A stretch of 64,000 bases of DNA from Alphaproteobacteria bacterium UBA3612 (lineage in GTDB: Bacteria; Pseudomonadota; Alphaproteobacteria; Sphingomonadales; Sphingomonadaceae), in the NCBI GenBank assembly GCA_002375465.1, contig DFLT01000015.1:62001-126000 (forward strand), read 5' to 3'. Both the position numbers and the translations under genes were made by a program. Shown here in pieces: positions 60,794 through 64,000 of this stretch (its first letter is position 1; the number at the start of each line of letters is the position of its first letter). The notes under the pieces were generated by a model. It ran no database searches and had not been told where the DNA came from. It saw only the letters and a list, made by a program, of their open reading frames with translations.

Positions 60794-61996
60794 ATGGTAC
60801 TGGCGCTTGGCGCCGCGCTCGCGGCGAACGTGCCCGGCCTTGTCGAGGTGGAATGGTTTGGCTGGCACGTCGCCTTCCACCCCGTCTGGCTGGTCGTGGC
60901 GCTGGCGCTGTTCTGGTGCGTCACACATATTGCTCGCCGGGCGTGGAACTGGCTGCGCTGGAAATCCGGACTGTTCGGCCCGGCGCGCACGCTGAGGCGG
61001 CAACGAGCGGCACTGGGCAATGCCAGCGCGGCGCTGGCGGCGCTGGTCTTTGGGCAGGAGGAACGCGCTGCGACGCTGGCAGGCGACGCGCTGAAGAGCG
61101 ATCCCACCAATGTCATGGCACGGGCAGTGGCGGCGATGACAGGCGACGAGGCGCGCATCGAGCAACTGGATCAGGATCGCGCAACAAAACCGCTGGCGGC
61201 CCTGGCGCGGCTGCGAACGTCGCCGGGTGTCAGCGCTGCCGAGCAGGCGACGCTGGTCGCACCGGCAAGTCCCGTCGCATGGCGCGCCGTCGTTGAGGAA
61301 AGTGCGCGGGCGGGGGACTTTGCCGGGGCGCTAACCGCCCTGCCAAAATGGCGCGCGCTGGATGACGAAGCGGAGCGGCTTGGCAGCTGGATCGAAGCAG
61401 CGCTGCGAACAGGAGCGGCAGACGCCGAATTGGACGAGGAGCCCGCCCGCGCGGAGCTTGCCCGCGCGCTGAAGGCGGAGCCGCGCTTCGCACCGGCGGC
61501 AACAAGACTGGCCCTGTTTGCGGAGGAGGCACCCGACGTTTCCGCCGCCGAGCGTGCAGCGGAAAGCGTGTGGTCTGTGCAGCCGACGCCGCAACTGGGC
61601 CGCGCCTATGCGGAGCTTTATCCGCTGGAGACGGACAGCGACCGGCTGGCACGCCTGCAGCGCCTGGCCGAGCAAAATCCTAAGCATCCGGACAGCCTGT
61701 TGCTGGTGGGCGAAGCGGCCCTGATGGCCGGCGATCCGTCCCTGGCGCTGGATTCGGTCGTCCCCTTGCTTGAGACCCCGCCTGTGCGGCTGCGCGCCGC
61801 CGCCATTGCGCTGGAGGCATATCGGCGGCTGGGAATGGAGCCGGCAATGGGCGCGGCATGGCTGGATGCCGCAGCGACAGGCGCGCCGGGTCTGAGGTGG
61901 CAATGCACGAATTGCCGGACCCAGACGGTCGACTGGGTGCTGGAATGTCCGAATTGCCGCCATGTCGGACTCATGCTGCCCGAAACCGCCATCTGA
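60794..61996 (+). CDS. hemY: HemY-like TPR membrane protein with C-terminal zinc ribbon
   Basis: A 400-residue inner-membrane protein with two hydrophobic segments at the N-terminus (about 1-15 and 30-47) followed by helical TPR-like repeats (ERAATLAGDALKSDPTNVMARA, GRAYAELYPLETDSDRLARLQRL). It ends with two Cys pairs, CTNC and CPNC, that look like a rubredoxin/zinc ribbon, as in LapB. HemY is linked to heme synthesis in a way not fully known. The first helix is short with the ATG at 60794; a CTG at 60761 overlapping the preceding stop would extend it by 11 residues. Confidence 0.85.
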   Translation: MVLALGAALAANVPGLVEVEWFGWHVAFHPVWLVVALALFWCVTHIARRAWNWLRWKSGLFGPARTLRRQRAALGNASAALAALVFGQEERAATLAGDALKSDPTNVMARAVAAMTGDEARIEQLDQDRATKPLAALARLRTSPGVSAAEQATLVAPASPVAWRAVVEESARAGDFAGALTALPKWRALDDEAERLGSWIEAALRTGAADAELDEEPARAELARALKAEPRFAPAATRLALFAEEAPDVSAAERAAESVWSVQPTPQLGRAYAELYPLETDSDRLARLQRLAEQNPKHPDSLLLVGEAALMAGDPSLALDSVVPLLETPPVRLRAAAIALEAYRRLGMEPAMGAAWLDAAATGAPGLRWQCTNCRTQTVDWVLECPNCRHVGLMLPETAI

Positions 61997-62338
61997 CAGC
62001 GGCGTGCGCGCCGTGGGGGCGAATATGTCCTGAGCGCGCTTCTCGCTCAATTAGTCGCCGAAAACGGACAGGCGCGAAAGCGGACAAGCGGACACTCAGC
62101 GCGCGTGTGCGCGGGCGCCCGCGCGCGAGGCGCGTAAGGTGCCGGGCTAACTGCTTGAATTGATAAGGAAGTAGCGGGAATTGTGCGCGGCGAAATCCTA
62201 TTTCGCAACCCGCGCCAATTGGGCGACTGTCGAATAGGATTTGCCTGTGGCGGTACGGCAACGAAACTGTCCGGTTCGTGTCCGGTTTGGCTGTCGGCCC
62301 GGAGTGCGGGCCCGCCCCTCGGTAGGGGGCGGCGGGGC
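61997..62338. other. intergenic region between hemY and atpC, rich in repeats
   Basis: A 342-base convergent space with no supported gene. It holds five CGGACA elements (+ strand at 62065, 62081, 62089; reverse at 62269, 62279) and a GC palindrome, CGCGGGCGCCCGCG. A 10-bp inverted repeat AAATCCTATT / AATAGGATTT (62193-62202, 62233-62242) surrounds CGCCAATTGGGCG. Two GC stems (GGCCCG/CGGGCC about 62297-62313; CCGCCCC/GGGGCGG 62312-62332) follow the atpC stop. No T-run is seen, so termination here is uncertain. Confidence 0.6.
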
Positions 62339-62740
62339 TTAGTTTGCAGCGGCCTCGCGCTTGGCAACCAGAACGGCCAGCTTCTTTTCAGCCAGCTCGC
62401 GGTGGGCATCGTCGGGTGCCGCGCGTACTTCCGCTTCCGCTGCGGCGATCTTTTCGGACAGGCCGGCTACATCGATATTGGCGACAGGCTGTGCATGTTC
62501 GGCAAGGATGGTGAGGCCCTTGTCCGTCACCTCGGCAAAGCCGCCCTCGATAAAGATGCGCTCTGCACCGGAAGAGGTGGTTTCATAGACGTCGATGGCG
62601 CCGGGACGGATCGTGGACATGAAGGGGGCGTGGCCCTCCAATACGGCAAAGTCGCCCTCTGAACCGGGAACGACGACCTGATGCACGTCGCCGGAGCGAA
62701 GCTGCTTCTCGGGGCTGACGAGTTCGAATTGAAGTGTCAT
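62339..62740 (-). CDS. atpC: F1 ATP synthase epsilon subunit
   Basis: Central-stalk subunit of ATP synthase that couples and inhibits rotation. 133 residues: beta-sandwich domain (about 1-85: MTLQFELVSPEKQLRSGDVHQVVVPGSEGDFAVLEGHAPFMSTIRPG) and a helical hairpin (about 88-133: LSEKIAAAEAEVRAAPDDAHRELAEKKL). Last gene of the atp operon; it follows atpD after a 120-base space that holds two stem-loops. Confidence 0.96.
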   Translation of the reverse strand: MTLQFELVSPEKQLRSGDVHQVVVPGSEGDFAVLEGHAPFMSTIRPGAIDVYETTSSGAERIFIEGGFAEVTDKGLTILAEHAQPVANIDVAGLSEKIAAAEAEVRAAPDDAHRELAEKKLAVLVAKREAAAN

Positions 62741-62759
62741 ATCAGTTCAGTCACCTAAA

Positions 62760-62796
62760 TCGTCATCCCGGCGGCGCCGGGATCCAGTTCTGTACA
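62760..62796. repeat. REP-like palindromic element
   Basis: ATCCCGGC ggc GCCGGGAT (62765-62783) within a longer TCGTCATCCCGGC...GATCCAGTTC context. This resembles the palindromic repeat dispersed in intergenic regions of sphingomonad and other alphaproteobacterial genomes. It lies between atpD and atpC; only one copy was recognised in the window. Confidence 0.6.
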
Positions 62797-62823
62797 GCTT
62801 TCCCTGTCCGACGGCGCGGCAGG

Positions 62824-62849
62824 GGCGCCCCGACATTTGCCGGGGCGCC
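62824..62849. other. stem-loop between atpD and atpC
   Basis: GGCGCCCCG (62824-62832) pairs with CGGGGCGCC (62841-62849), loop of 8. On the - strand it follows the atpD stop by 12 bases with no T-run, so it may slow decay and tune the atpD:atpC ratio rather than terminate. Confidence 0.55.
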
Positions 62850-62861
62850 GGTCCTTTTGCC

Positions 62862-64000
<1,139 letters not shown>

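Overview
The window is GC-rich chromosomal DNA from an alphaproteobacterium, most likely of the order Sphingomonadales. This is inferred from gene order and family content: a gene-transfer-agent (GTA) type cluster, a complete-looking Tad pilus assembly operon, PEP-CTERM proteins, a large TonB-dependent receptor, a glyQ-glyS-ppdK block, an ispH-thrB-rnhA block, and the alphaproteobacterial hemC-hemD-Mic60-hemY order. No rRNA, tRNA, CRISPR or insertion sequence was found.

Layout. 1-6411: housekeeping and metabolic genes (TPR fragment, alanine dehydrogenase, Kup, a CysQ-like phosphatase, a YegP-like protein, a flavin monooxygenase). 6462-16305: a GTA/prophage-like cluster on the + strand. It has a strong sigma70-type promoter followed by an intrinsic terminator, then a small-terminase candidate, large terminase, portal, a 30-codon fragment, a TIM-barrel-like/DUF2460 tail fusion, DUF2163 hub, NlpC/P60 peptidase, a tail-tip protein and DUF2793. 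No prohead protease, major capsid, head-tail connector or tape measure is present, so this looks like an internally deleted GTA that kept its packaging end and tail tip. 16428-18536: OmpA-like porin with 28 prolines in a row, SCP2 protein, lipoprotein. 18655-27436: Tad/Cpa operon on the - strand, cpaA-B-C-D-E-F-tadB-tadC, with no pilin in view. 27487-36873: hydrolase, oxidoreductase, PEP-CTERM protein 1, rnhA-thrB-ispH, a TPP enzyme, a LysR regulator. 37044-47936: ppdK, glyS, glyQ, PEP-CTERM protein 2, rplY, pth, an alanine/sodium symporter, transglutaminase. 48208-55846: TonB receptor, EamA transporter, acyl-CoA synthetase, gamma-glutamyltransferase. 55942-61996: gpsA-tsaD diverging from hemC-hemD-mic60-hemY. 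62339-64000: atpC and the 3' part of atpD, cut by the window edge.

The most striking observation is regulatory. Both PEP-CTERM genes, 13.5 kb apart, have a near-consensus sigma54 promoter and, further upstream, a nearly identical 16-base element (TGTAAAG[A/T]TTTCCGAC). The promoter-to-element distance is 67 bp in one and 77 bp in the other, which differ by one helical turn. A third copy of the same two-part module, again at exactly 67 bp, lies in the gap between the GTA terminase and portal genes. It points at a stretch with no protein-coding frame but with strong stem-loops. This could be an sRNA gene of the PEP-CTERM/PrsR-type regulon, or a promoter left behind by a lost gene.

Start codons were chosen by Shine-Dalgarno spacing, signal peptides and overlap with neighbours. 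All family calls come from reading motifs; no database search was run.
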